Of a stretch of 64,000 bases of DNA, positions 23,722 to 36,300 are shown piece by piece. Under the pieces are notes generated by a model that worked only from the letters and a program-made list of their open reading frames with translations, was not told the DNA's origin and searched no databases. Source of the stretch: Telopea speciosissima (lineage: Eukaryota; Streptophyta; Magnoliopsida; Proteales; Proteaceae); NCBI RefSeq assembly GCF_018873765.1, contig NC_057925.1, forward strand, positions 61,516,970 to 61,580,969, in the 5' to 3' direction. A program made the position numbers and the translations under genes. Numbering within the stretch: position 1 is the first letter of the stretch; each line of letters starts with the position of its first letter.

Positions 23722-25575
23722 GGGTAATTTACACATACCACCACTGAGGTTTGACGAAAGGATGATTTTACCCCCTAGTTTTGAAAAATTCTACGTACCC
23801 CCCTGAGGTTTACAAATGTTAACAAATAAACCCATTCCGTCAGTTCATGACTAACAGTGTTAAAAATATGATATGAACTGACGAAATTGCCCTTGCAAAA
23901 AAAAAAACTGCAACTCAACTTCCCCAAATCGATTGGGGAAGATGAGTTGTAAGTATCCTTGCAGGGAACACCATGGAAACCGATCCTAATTCACTCTCCT
24001 TCCTTTCCCTCTTCCATTTGATTTAGGTTTCTCTCAATCCTCAGAGAGTTGGAGGTTTGGGGTAACAGCAAGCCATCGGATTTGTAACCATTCCAGAAGC
24101 CGCATAACTGTGGAGTGAGGGTCTAAATTTGGAATCTCAATCTCAATTGCAATCTTAGTCTTCATCATCTTCTACACCGGCCATTGCAGACTTGGTGAAT
24201 TCGCTCCACAAGCGGCGACTCTACAGTCTACAGGGAGGTCACCCTCGCCCTCCACACTGGTTTGAGAGATGTCAGAGCCGAGTTCTCGTTCCTTTGAGTC
24301 TGTGGCCTTCGCAGCATTCTCATGTTCCTTCGATCGGTCGTCAAGTCAGATTCTATGATTCGCCTCTTCTACCACGGCCAATCTCTCCCCAAACTCCAAG
24401 GTAGACTCTTGTCCTCTATTTTCTTACATTTTCTTACTTTATCCTTTGAAATTCCTCCTTTTGATCCACGCTTCCCGTCTAGCAGGATTAAATTTTAGCG
24501 TTTCTGAGTATCGTCTTTGCGAGGGCCAGAATGATAATCAGATTAGGGCAGGCTTTCGGCTCTATATGGTCTAATTCATTATCTCATATGTGCGGTTTGA
24601 TATTTGAGACTTACAGAACATGACCAACGTTCCCAGATCTTGGAGAGACTCTTCTCTTAACCTCTTCAATCTATCTATGTCTGCTTCTGATCCATGGCCT
24701 TTCTCCATGAATTACTTATTGTAATATTAAATGATTCAAGAGACCCAACAAAATAAAACCCAAAAAGCAAGTAGGGTTTTTTTTTTTTTCCTTTGTTTTT
24801 TGTTTTTTTTTTTTTCATTTAAATTCTTGGTTGTGAAGTGAGAAGGGAGATGGGTAGCGGAGACAAACAACTCTTGAACTTTCAGATGCAGTTCTCGCAT
24901 CATCACCATGGGATGAAGGATCAGCAGGCCATCCGAAAGGGGTACCTTGCGACTGAGATTGAGATTCCCAAATCTGCAACTCATCCTCTCTAATAACTTT
25001 CCCTCATCTCTGTTCTTCACCGTCCCGTGTCATTAGGGCCATGAACTCTAGTCCTCTCGCCTCACTCTCCATCTCCTCTCTCATTTTCTCGGTTCGATTT
25101 TTGGATGTATATAACCCCCTAGCCCCTACCCCCACCTCCTTTTCTCTTCACTTTCCATTCCTCGGATCCTCAGCTCCATCCATTTGACTGATATCGTACA
25201 AATTAAAGCCATGAGTTTGGTGGCTTGCTGTGTTAAGTGAACTCTCCATTCTTTAGATTATTTTATCAAAAAAAAAGTTTCAGGCAGAAAATTGACAAAT
25301 GGTTTGGTTTCTTAAAGAAAAAAAACCTGCAACTCATCTTCCCCAATCGATTTGGGGAAGATGAGTTGCAGGTGGTTTTTTTTTTTTTTTCTTCTTCTTG
25401 AAGGGCCATTTTTGTCACTTTACCTTTTTTTTTTTAACAGTGTTAGCCATAAACTGACGGAATGGGTTTATTTGTTACCGTTTGTAAACCTTAGGGGGGT
25501 ACATATAATTTTCCAAAACTGGGGGGTAAAATCATCCTTTCGTCAAACCTCAGGGGTGGTACGTGTAAATCACCC
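23722..25575. mobile_element. Mutator-like element with long TIRs and apparent captured exon sequence (Pack-MULE-like)
   Basis: Long terminal inverted repeats of about 230-260 bp run from GGGTAATTTACACATACCACC at the left to GGTACGTGTAAATCACCC at the right. Both include the phrases 'ACTGACGGAATGGGTTTATTTGTTA' and 'CCCCAATCGATT' in opposite orientation (written here in part). The flanks AAAAATAAT (23713-23721) and AAAAATAAA (25576-25584) form a 9-bp target duplication with one mismatch. There is no transposase. The interior (24180-24405) encodes, with one splice-like break and a stop, ADLVNSLHKRRLYREVTLAL-type sequence ending at a donor-like CCAAG|GTAGAC. A second piece at 24850-24950 reads MGSGDKQLLNFQMQF. 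Both look like host exons, but I could not name the source genes. The left end is about 590 bp upstream of the kinase start codon. Confidence 0.7.
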
Positions 25576-25859
25576 AAAAATAAAATCCATGTTTTCACTT
25601 TTTTTTCAGATTTTATCCTTTTGCCGAATTTGGATCAGATGAATCGCCTGGTTTGAATTAGAATTTAAGAATCAGAATCCAATTGGGTGAGTCGTTTAAT
25701 TTTAAATGGAATCGGCGAAGTCAATCTTGATTCCAACCGATTCCTAAAGACCTATTTTGTGTCAATCATAAAGGTATAATTTTAATTTTTTTGGAATTGG
25801 AGAGCTTTAATAGGGGCTACCGGGCTAGGGGATGGGGATAGGCCCCAAGGTGGTTTGAG

Positions 25860-26155
25860 CCATGGTTCGTAATCTTGGATCGGATTGGCCGATATCGGTC
25901 AGATTAGATCAGTAATGGTGAAGGCCGATCCCGATATTTGACCGATACAGAAAGGTTTGATTGGATCGTTCCTTGGATTGGCCAACTCAGTTGGATCGAC
26001 CGATCCGATTGAACGGTTTTTTTTTTTTTCAAGGTTTTTAAGTTTATTTTTAATTTTTTATATTATCTAGACCGATCCTGACCGGTTTGAACCGATCCGA
26101 AAAGGTTTTGGCAATAATCGATACCGAGTCCGATACTTGGGTTTTAAACCTAGGT
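25860..26155. repeat. Degenerate GATC-rich dispersed repeat
   Basis: Contains TCTTGGATCGGATTGGCCGA, GATATCGGTCAG, GCCGATCCCGATATTTGACC and TTTGAACCGATCCG. It is the clearest copy of the family also at 4805, 7030, 42220, 45480, 46130 and 54500. The start phrase CATGGTTCGTAATCTTGGAT parallels the phrase before the 7030 copy. Confidence 0.55.
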
Positions 26156-26191
26156 TTGAACTCATGACCTCTTATTTGAGGATGGATCTTT

Positions 26192-26318
26192 ATTGTACTG
26201 GGGGGCGGTCAAGTGCCATCATGCGGCTGGGGCACCACCCATGTGTGCACGGTGGGGCCCATCTGTGCACACATGGCAAGGCCTCCGCCGCATGATGCAT
26301 TTTGACCGCCCCCAATAC
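26192..26318. mobile_element. Foldback element
   Basis: The arms ATTGTACTGGGGGGCGGTCA and TGACCGCCCCCAATAC are inverted, and the inner GCCATCATGCGGC pairs with GCCGCATGATGCA. It is GC-rich compared with its surroundings and non-coding. Target duplication not resolved. Confidence 0.5.
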
Positions 26319-26390
26319 TCGGGGCTTATAATTTTCCATTTGAGGAGCTGGTCTTATGCCAACTAAGCTGACCCTTTTGGGGTAAGTAAT

Positions 26391-26556
26391 GGAAAAATAT
26401 CACCTCAATTTGCCTGTCCGTCAATTCCCTCTAATAAAGGGAGGTGGACCCCACCTCAGGTAGTGTGTTCGGACTGGGGGAAAAGTAGTCATTTCTACCC
26501 CTATTACATGGAATTGAGGAAATTGAAGGACAGACAAATTGAGGGGAAAAAGATCC
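26391..26556. mobile_element. Palindromic MITE, MULE-like
   Basis: Inverted ends GGAAAAATATCACCTCAATTTG and CAAATTGAGGGGAAAAAGATCC (partly degenerate), with flanks GGTAAGTAAT (26381-26390) and GGTAAGTCAT (26557-26566) as a 9-10-bp target duplication with one mismatch. Same family style as 2071, 29168 and 29475. Confidence 0.65.
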
Positions 26557-26566
26557 GGTAAGTCAT

Positions 26567-27408
26567 AAGTCATTTTTTATCTTATTGATTAGAGGATGAA
26601 CTTCCCTCCTCCCATCACGCATGCTCAGCGGAGAGTTCAGAGAACGAGGTTGGGGTTAGTTTGGTCATACCAAGGCTATATAATAAGGATGTTCAGACCG
26701 TTACCAAACGCAGCCTTAGTCAATCCTTCGTTCTCTACTATTGGAAGTTAATGTCTTTCATCAAAATGTCAACATCGTGATGCACGATAACGACAGACCC
26801 TCTATTTTACGGTTTTACCCCTTTATTTTGACCATTCAAATAGACAAAATGGCTCGTATCTATCATCACAGTTGTAAAACCAAGGTGTCACGTTACCACA
26901 CAATGAACCAATGTTAATTTATGTGGACCCACATGCTATGGTAAATTCGGCTGCATACATACCAGTTTTTTTTTAAGGGTAAAAATATAGTTATCGATTA
27001 CCACCAAGGTTTTACTTGCGGGTACCCGTATCCGTCTCAGCGAATATCAATGCTGACAATGATATGTATGAATTGCATTGGTTTGTGTCGCCCTGTTAAA
27101 TACATTTTTTATGTTTCTTTGCTAACGGATTGGTAAACCTCAAGGATTGTTGAAGTCATAACATCTTTTTTTTTTTGGTAAACAAGTCGTTACATCTTAA
27201 TTGTGTGGTGTTAGTCTTGGCCAGCTGAACTATTACCTTAGGATGGTTGGTTGTCGTGTATATCGTTTTTAATCAACTATATCTCTCCATTTAGGTAGGA
27301 CCCATCTCATCTATCAGTCGCATGATATCCATGTATCCACAATATGTCGTTTTTTTTTGGTTATGGGGGCCCATAAGCTTTTGAATTTAGCTCGACTCCA
27401 AGGAGCCC
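26567..27408. other. Intergenic, no gene seen
   Basis: AT-rich sequence with short T-runs. No reading frame of recognisable family and no clear repeat boundaries. Confidence 0.5.
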
Positions 27409-27524
27409 AACACGCCACGGTGTTGCCAGTCGTTGAGTTGTGTCGCACACATCCCTAGATGTGCGTCCAGATGTGTGCAGCTCAGCTTGACTGTTGGATG
27501 CCCCTTGGCAACACCCTGGGTGCT
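27409..27524. mobile_element. Foldback element
   Basis: GGTGTTGCCAGTCGTTGAG at the left pairs with the complement of the CTGTTGG...TTGGCAACACC end. A second inner palindrome surrounds CACACATC...GATGTGTG. Non-coding; boundaries approximate. Confidence 0.45.
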
Positions 27525-28529
27525 AGTCTCCCTGTAGACGATCCTGATCCTAGGCTTTTAGGGGTGATGTCCCACATGAAGGAAGGGTGGCCATGGTGTG
27601 GGGAGTAACAGAATGTAGACATCCGATTTGGGGTGGGGAGTCAAACATGTGACTTCTCATTGGACTTAGACCAGCTATTGCATTGGCAGCCACCACTTCC
27701 AAGAGATGCTTCCCCACAATATTTCATTGAATACATACAACATGGTCTAACACTTGCATCTTTATCTCTCTTCTTTTTCTCTACATGAAATGACCTTGTT
27801 GTTCTCCTTTGTATGATTACATTTTATCCTTTGTATAATTACATTTTGTTGCTCCTCAGTGGTATGTTGTTTTAGAAAAACTTTTCTTTAGATCATTAAT
27901 CTCAAATGATCCTTAACTTGATTGATACATAATTTTTACCATTTGATGGATAGGGCCATCTTTGGTTGTGTGACAGGTCAAACATTGTGGCGCATCCTAA
28001 TGGTAAAATTTACAAAAATTCTGTTTTGTGTATTTGACACATGGCAAAATCCAATTAGCTTGACTATATCAATGTGGATGATGTGGATTATTTTTTATTT
28101 TTTTTGGGTTAAAGGATGATGTGGATTTTGTGGAGTCTTCTTTTGATGCTACGTAAGCATGATATATAATTTTACTTTTACAAAGTTTTAGTAGGTTGGA
28201 ACCAGTGCATTGGTGGATCCCACCTCGAATTAAAATCCGACGATTACACAAGGCGGTCTCACGTAAGATAAGCCTGGGCAATTTTGAGCCTAAACGTTTA
28301 TCTTGACTTGACTAGTATATGCCGGCATCGCACGACGCTTACTTGGGCCACACCGCCACGGCAGTAAAAGCTAGAAACCACGGGGCAACAACCGGCTGTC
28401 GCTATGTCGGCCGCACCATAAAGGATGGGTTTGGAAACTGGGGGCTGAGCCCGAACCGCTCAAACCGCAATTTCAATTTGTGTTGTGGGTGTAGGGTAAC
28501 AAAGAATAATGCCTGGGTTCGTCGTAAGG
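27525..28529. other. Intergenic, no gene seen
   Basis: A short GC-richer patch (28320-28490) carries an open frame with no recognisable family. Nothing else stands out. Confidence 0.45.
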
Positions 28530-28690
28530 TGCTCTAGTCGTGGCGAGAACTGGAGGGTCCAGCCCAGCAAAAACAGGGGGTATAGTCATTTTATAGGAAC
28601 CCACCCACTTGTGAAATGATCAAAAAACCCCTTGTTTTGCTAGGTTGGACCCTCCAACTCCCGCCACGGTTGGAGGAGAGCCAAATTCCC
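28530..28690. mobile_element. Palindromic MITE
   Basis: The arms CGTGGCGAGAACTGGAGGG and CCCTCCAACTCCCGCCACG are inverted around a centre containing GGGGGTATAGTCATTTTATA and its partner TGAAATGATCAAAAAACCCC. About 55 bp per arm. Target duplication not clear. Confidence 0.55.
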
Positions 28691-29167
28691 TTCTCCCTTC
28701 ACCCAATGAAATGATCCCTGCCCTCTTTCGAGATCGGGCTCCTCTCCTGCGACACCAGCGGCCAGGGAGTGCCCAAGGATGCATCCAATGGCACTAGGCT
28801 ATTGGGCACACATCCTTTGCGGAGCCCAACATGCATCCCAATGTACCAAGGAGCTCAACAACGTTGTATGCCTCCTTAGGCACTGGGCTCGTAGGAGAGG
28901 AGCCAAAACCGCTATTTTGTACAATTTCTATGGATTTATTAATGCACGATATTGGATTGGGTGCCGACCATCTAAAAAATTGATGCAGTATTGATACGGA
29001 TCGACATGTATTAGACAATTTGCCTTTGATTTTCATAAAAACTGAGGGGTTTTTTTTTTTAACTTTACCCTTAGTCTGTATAGTTCCATCAATATATGGC
29101 TTCAGTCTGTGCTTATATTGATATGAATCGTCTAATACAGTTGATCCAATACCAGTACCTCAAACCA

Positions 29168-29376
29168 GGAAAATTATCCTCTCCAATTCCCTAAAGCTCA
29201 ACAATTTGGTAGTGTTAGGTGGAGATGCCAACATGTGGTAGCTCGGCCATCCAACGGTTCGAGCTCATTGACTATGTTGAGCTTGGCCTGTTTGATGCCT
29301 AGCCTATCAGGTGTCATCATCTCCACCTAACACTGCCGCACAACCGAGCTTTAGGAATTGGAGAAGATAATAATCC
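29168..29376. mobile_element. Palindromic MITE, MULE-like, 9-bp target duplication
   Basis: Inverted ends GGAAAATTATCCTCTCCAATT and AATTGGAGAAGATAATAATCC, about 60 bp of TIR including GTGTTAGGTGGAGATG. Perfect 9-bp flanks CTCAAACCA at 29159-29167 and 29377-29385. 209 bp, non-coding. Confidence 0.8.
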
Positions 29377-29474
29377 CTCAAACCATGCCTCCACCCATGC
29401 GCCTATACCTTCCACGAGGACATGCAACAGAGCTTTTCACAAAAAAAAAGAAGAAGATGTAACAGAGCTTTAGC

Positions 29475-29647
29475 GGAATTTTTATCTCTTCCAATTCTGA
29501 CACCCTCAAATTCCCTACAATCCCTCACATAGGAGCTGAAATGACCACCTACCCACTGCCTGAACACAGGGTAGGTGGTCATTTCAGCTCCTATGTGACG
29601 GATTGTAGGGAATTGGAGGGTATCAAAATTGGAGGTGATAATGATCC
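29475..29647. mobile_element. Palindromic MITE, MULE-like, 9-bp target duplication
   Basis: A near-perfect foldback: GGAATTTTTATCTCTTCC...AAATGACCACCTACCC against GGGTAGGTGGTCATTT...GGAGGTGATAATGATCC. Perfect 9-bp flanks AGCTTTAGC at 29466-29474 and 29648-29656. 173 bp. It lies about 350 bp upstream of the probable transcription start of the NST1-like gene. Confidence 0.85.
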
Positions 29648-29656
29648 AGCTTTAGC

Positions 29657-30382
29657 GTGGGACTGTGGGAGAATGGAAATAATCCTTCCTACAGCATTGT
29701 GTATTAAATTTGTTGTATCTGTAATTTTTACTGTTATTCTATATATGTATAAAAATGCTCTCAAATGACAAATGTCATCGTTTCATACTTTAAGAGGACA
29801 GAAAGTTCATGCTCCCACCAATCGTATTTTGGTAAGTACATATTATTTATTGTATTTTCCCGTTTAGTTAGTTTACCCTTGTATGTCTATGTAATTTTTA
29901 TACTAGTTTATAAAGAGAAAAGAGAGCAGAGAGGACCTCTGTTTTAGCTTTTAACCGTGCGCCCATGATAGGGGGCGATCGCTGTTGAGGCTGAAGATCC
30001 CTCTCTCGCTCGCTCGCTCGCTAGACAACAATACAAATAAACAAAGCAACAAATCTCAGCAACAAAGCCTCCTCCGCAGCCTTCCTTGTCTCCCCAAAAT
30101 CTCAAAATTTACCAGCTCACTCCGGTCTTCCAAAACGTCCAGTCTAACGACGAATACCAATTACGAAACAACAGATTCATCTCCCGATCGATTCAATTTT
30201 GATTGAACAGGTATCGTATGCGATATCTATCATGTAATCGCGCGTGCCTTCGCCATTTTGATGTCGGATTTGCATCGGTAGAACGGTTTCCCGATCGGAT
30301 TTCGATATGTATCGGACGGTGAATCCGGTGGAGTTGAAGGAGGGATGGAACAAATGAGGCAAAGATCTTCCAGAGCCTGAAG
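29657..30382 (+). promoter_or_regulatory. Promoter and 5' leader of the NST1-like gene
   Basis: The CT-rich repeat (CGCT)n near 30005-30021 and the AC-rich stretch after it look like a plant 5' UTR. Short upstream ATGs (for example 29985 and 30347) precede the main start at 30383, so upstream open frames may lower translation. No strong TATA box. Confidence 0.4.
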
Positions 30383-33300
30383 ATGCCCGGTCTAGCGCAG
30401 AAGAATGTTCAATTCAGCAATGCTTCATCTACGTTATATTCGTCGACATGCTTCGCCGGATCGGTATCGGCAAACGGAATCTGGTCCAAGCATGGCGGCG
30501 AAGTCACCTTCAATCAGCTGCAGAAGGTACTATTAATTTATTCAAAATACTTTTGATCATCGGAATTGTTGCTTCAATTTAATTCCGATTAGTTTTAGTT
30601 TATTGTATTGGTCTAGTTGTGAATTAAGGTGGAACGCTTGAGAGTATCGAATTGGATCCTAAGCTTCAAATAACAAACCGAGTTTTTGGCGTGTTTGTTT
30701 GCATGATGATCATCTGAAAGAGTGTTTTTAATTAGATTTCTGAGTTTTTGATTCATCAGATCCAGTTTTCATTTACATGCACGCATTACGAGCTTCTGCG
30801 GTTTCACTTCTCCGGCGATGCGATAAAAAGCTTTACTGGAGAGCAGGGGATGCAATCATACGTTACTCCTATATTCGTCTACTCCTCTATTGCTAATAGC
30901 GGTCCCGGCAGTTGCAAAACCTTCCGCTCCCTTCTTCCTTATTTCGTTCCTCTTTCCTTATAATCAACAATTCCACATGATAACTTTGCAGCTGCAATTA
31001 GGATTGGAAATGACAAGTCTTTAACGATTAAACAAACAGCTAATCTAGAAGAACTAGTGTTCACTGCCTTCCTCTTCCATCTTTAAATTAATTGTTAACT
31101 TACGGAACACACCGATTCTACTTTGTAGTTGTAACTGACAATTCATTCTCTATACCTGCGATGTAGTTCTGGAGTGAGCTGACACCTCAAGCCCGCCAGG
31201 AGCTCCTGAGGATTGATAAGCAGACACTTTTTGAGCAAGCTCGCAAGAACCTTTACTGCTCTAGATGCAATGGGTTGCTGCTGGAAGGTTTTTCGCAGAT
31301 TGTCGTGTATGGGAAATCTTTGCAGCAGGAAGGTACAGCTGGGTACCAGCCCAGTAACAGAGGAACCTTGATAAACCAGAATGATAGTGGGAGCAATATA
31401 ATGCCTTCGAGCTGTCAAGATGATATTCAAGACCCAGCTGTTCACCCTTGGGGAGGTCTGGCTGCAACAAGAGATGGGCTATTGACACTTTTGGATTGTT
31501 TTCTGGGAGCCAAATCGCTCAAGGCAATCCAAAATGTAAGTGTAGCAAATCTTGATCATGCCATTATATACCTGTTTTGTATGACTGTTGGTCTTTTTGA
31601 TTGGGATTGTCCTTCTTACTGTCCTTTATTTCAGGTCTTTGACAGTGCACGTGCAAGAGAACGGGAGCGTGAATTGCTCTATCCTGATGCCTGTGGAGGT
31701 GGAGGTCGAGGATGGATAAGCCAAGGAGCGGCCAGTTATGGTAGAGGGCATGGAATGCGGGAAACATGTGCTCTCCATACTGCCAGACTTTCTTGTGACA
31801 CACTGTTGGATTTCTGGTCTGCCTTAGGGGATGAAACTCGGCAGTCTCTTCTACGCATGAAGGAAGAGGATTTTATAGAGAGGCTCATGTACAGGTGGGC
31901 TTTTGGTTCGTTATTTAATTGTTTCTCATTTAGTTTTTCATGTCAACGAAGGTGTTGTAATGAGAAATACATGTGACAGGCAGTGGGTTTTAGAAAAATG
32001 TGGAGTTTTGCTATATAGGTCTGACAAGATGTCTTCCTCTTGGGCTTTAAAATCTTTACCATTTAGAGGACTTCAAGGTTAAACAGCAACTGGTATCCAA
32101 AAAGAGTACACAATACCTAACATGCTCTAATGGATGATTTTTGTTGTAAAAAGATTTGGATAATAGAACAATTAAGCAAAAGTACAGTTTAATAATTTAT
32201 CCATTTAGGTTCCAGAGAAACCTATCTGGCTTTTGCTACATTTTAAAAGAAAAAGTACATCAACTTCCTCCACCCCCAACCCAAAAAATAAATAAATAAT
32301 TAGTCGTTTTTACGTTTTTCTTACCGTCATTGATCACATACTACTGATTTACTTTCTGAATCAAAGCATCAACCAAGGTAAGGAATGGAACTTTCTTGGA
32401 CTTCTACCTTTTTCTTTTTCAATTAAGTTTTGGACCAATTAACATTGAGCTTCTAAATTTGGTTTATTGCCAATTCTATGGATGATCATGTATGTAATTT
32501 GTATTTACTTACTAGAGAAAGCTTTGTATTATGAGTTGAAAAGTGTCAAGAGTCCCGCTGTTAGAAACTGTATGCAAAATTTTCTTGTTCTATCGCACCT
32601 TTTTTTTAATGTATTATGGGAATAAGAACTAAATTTTTGGTGATGAGCAAATTCCTTGAAATATGGGATTGTTGGACCATTATGTATGATTTTAGAACAA
32701 CTCATGGTGTTGTGGTACTTCTTCGTAGATCAAATTACTAGCTTTTGTAGCTAGGAATGCATTAATAGAGTCAGGTTCCTCCCCCCCCCCCCCCCCACAT
32801 GCATGAGAAGGAAGAGAAAGGGTTCTTTTATCTCTGGTGGCAAGAGGTTAAATACACTGATCTTTAATCTCTTGTAGCAAGAGTTTAAATACAGTGATAA
32901 CTCCCTAACAATCTCAAACTTTTGTTGTGGTGAACACCAGTAGTTCATTTGGGACATCAGACTCCCTCCCCATCTATGATTATTTTGACTTCCTTGACTG
33001 GAACATTTGGTGTTTTTATGTTTTGTAGTGCACACCAGTAGTTAATTTTGTTTCATTGTAGAATGTTTAACGGTCTTAAGAATCCTATGTTCATGTCACA
33101 GGTTTGACAGCAAGAGGTTTTGCAGAGATTGCAGAAGGAATGTTATTCGCGAGTTCAAGGAGCTGAAGGAGCTGAAGCGCATGCGGAAGGAACCTCGCTG
33201 TACCAGTTGGTTTTGTGTGGCTGATACAGCCTTCCAATATGAGGTGCTTTCAATAGAAATTTTTTGCAACAAACTTTTTCCTTCCTACATTGCCATCCGT

Positions 33301-36300
33301 AGTGGGAGGTGTTTCCTTTTCCTGTTGCTACTTTTTTGCCTTTCCAGGAAAAAAAACTTTTTTAACTCTTATATTTACGAAATTTAATTTTTTTTAACTA
33401 CTTGGTTGTGGAATTTGATTTGTTATTGAGGCACTTCTTGGAATGGTAAGCTTTAGTCTTGATGTTCTGACCAGTGTGACCTGAAGTCATGCTTTAATGT
33501 TTGACAGGTATCTGATGACACTGTTCAAGCTGATTGGTGCCAATCCTTCATAGACACTGTTGGAACATACCATCACTTTGAATGGGCTCTTGGAACTGGG
33601 GAAGGAAAATCTGACATTTTAGAGTTCGAAGATGTTGGCATGAATGGAAGTGTTCAAGTGAATGGCCTGGACCTTGGTGGTTTGAGTGCATGTTTTATTA
33701 CATTGAGGGCTTGGAAACTAGATGGACGTTGCACTGAACTTTCTGTAAAAGCCCATGCACTGAACGGTCAACTATGTGTCCATCGCAGGCTAGTAGTTGG
33801 GGATGGATTTGTGACAATAACAAAAGGAGAAAGTATCAGAAGGTTTTTTGAGCATGCTGAAGAAGCTGAAGAAGAAGAGGTAAATTCTAGGACTTCAATG
33901 ATTGATTTACTATTACTATTGGTTTAACTTATGACCAAGTTTTCTGTTTCTTTTTTAAAATGCTGCTCTCTTTAAATACAGTTTTACTCTTTTGACCATT
34001 ATTCTTTTATTATGGATGTTATCGTTTATACATGCAGGATGATGATTCCATGGATAAGGATGGAAATGAGATGGATGGAGAAAGCTCCCGTCCTCAAAAG
34101 CATGCGAAGAGTCCAGAACTAGCTCGAGAATTTCTTCTAGATGCTGCTACTGTTATATTTAAAGAACAGGTATGTTTTCTTATACTGAGCAGTGTCATAC
34201 TTGATCCTTCTTGATGTATCAAATAAAATCATATTATTCTTTTTTCTTTCTTTTTTTTTTGGGGGGGGGGGGTGAATAAAGAATTCATTACCAAAGAAGG
34301 GAAAAATAAAAGGGGCCCCAAAAAGGGGAAGAGAGCAAATTACAAGAAGACTAAAAACAAACAAAACACTACCGAACCATCAATTGGGAAAGACAGATGG
34401 CTGCAGTAATGATAAGGACAAACCCCATGAGACAACAATAATTCTGTTCCTTGGGGAGTAGGAAACAATCTGAGGAGGAACCAGGGAGAGCTTGGAGCTA
34501 ACATCAAAAGAGATGGACTTCCAAATCTTATCAAAGGATCGGGAGTTGGAGGACCATCTGTGGAGATTCCGCTCCATCCAAATATGATTGATAGCAGCAC
34601 TAAATTCAAGTTTGCCAACATCATCACAAATAGATTTCTTGGCGAAAATCATACCCACCCAAATCCATTGTCTTGCAAGAGGGAGAATTCTTCTATTACT
34701 TGGCCAACATTTCCCCAAGACTCTTTTCCGGACTGCAGAGGAGAAGGACAGGCAGAAAAAAAAAAAAGAATACATCAATACGTTCTTTACGTGTTGCACT
34801 ATGGAGAAGAGTTTCATTAATATCTTTACGTGTTGCACTATGAAGGACCTGATTCTCTAGTGCCTCCCATTCCTAAATTATGTCTGTATACATCAATACA
34901 TTGAAGTCAATAAAGTAAGTTTTCTCGTTGACTTAATCAACTGTATTTAAGTCCAATTCCAACTTGGAGCAAATTATGTTCTGCCTTTCCAATCTGCTTA
35001 GGCACGTCCTAACAGTGAAAATGGCTTGGTAGCTTTCATGCTTTTTTCATCAATAAATATTTTCAAAATTTCCATAATTATTGTTTTTCATATACTGGTC
35101 AAGAAGAATAACTTTGAATGGTTACTAAGTCAATATTCTTGAAGGGGTTAAACAATTATACAATTTGTGCTCATAAGGCAATGGAACTATACACTCAATC
35201 CAAAAATATTTACCTGATATCTAAACCTTGTTTGAATTTTGACATGTCAAAAATGGATTACTTGCTATTTTCTATGAGTTCAATCCAAGTGAGACTTAAG
35301 TGGAAATGAATCCCTTTTGAAACAACTATCTACCATACTGGCAACATAAACAGTCCTGAAGCCAGTAATGGTGGCACCAACAACAAGTAGGAGTGATCTT
35401 TTTGAGGGCATCTTTTTCCCTGTCTCCTTGATCAGCATCTATTTCCTGATGATTGATCTGAAGCTTTAATAAAAGTGCATCTTATTTTAACCTGTTTAAA
35501 AACATATGACTGGCCTTGTGGTACCATCAATCCTTGGTACTCGGTCTGGCAGTTAAAATTGGTCATAAACCCGATAGAGAGAGAGAAAGAGAGATCTGGC
35601 CAGCAACCATTGCTTTTCCTATGCTAATAGCTATTTGGGGGGGGGGGGGGAGAGAACAGTGAAACCAGTTGATCCCCCTCCCCAGCACCCAAAAACAAAA
35701 GCTATCAATTGCTTGCTTTCATCACTCTGTGTGACTTGTTGTGGTTGTGCTGTAAGGAAATCCCCTCACCAAGTCTGTAATGTAGTCCTAGATAGGTAGG
35801 AGACCTACTAGGAGCCAAACAACAGAATCAAATAACAAAAGGGGCTGCTGGTTCAAATGGACAACACTAGGATTTAGGTCAATTCCTAAGGTTTAGGTTG
35901 GATATTAGGAAAGGGGTTTATAAGGTATTAATGGGCAGGTCTAGGGGGTCAATATGGTATAAAAAGGTTAGGGTTTAGATGAGTTTTGAAATTCTGCAAT
36001 TTTGGGCAGAATTGAATTTTAGGGTTTTGGGTTTGGGTTTTAATGGAACAAGGAGATGAAGGGGTTAGAGTGGGAGTTTGGGCCTGAAACTTGGATCGAG
36101 TGTCATCAATGATGTAAGGGATGTATGCTGAAAGTTTGGTTTGAAACTGATGGTTAGATTCGAAGTTATGGAGGTTTCCTAGTAGAAGTAGGAGAGAGGG
36201 GTAAAACTGTAATTTCAGACAATCGGCTGGGTGGATGGTGCTGAAATTTGAATCGAATCTCTCTTAGGGTTTGAGGAAGACTCGATCAAATTTTTAGCAG

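Noticed and set aside
31275..31976. 233-codon single-exon frame
   Set aside because: It is NST1-like exons 2 and 3 with intron 2 read through; splice sites at 31535 and 31635 and the family match support removal of the intron.
34560..34860. Plus-strand frames of 86-90 codons in the NST1-like intron
   Set aside because: They are antisense to the L1 LINE remnant.
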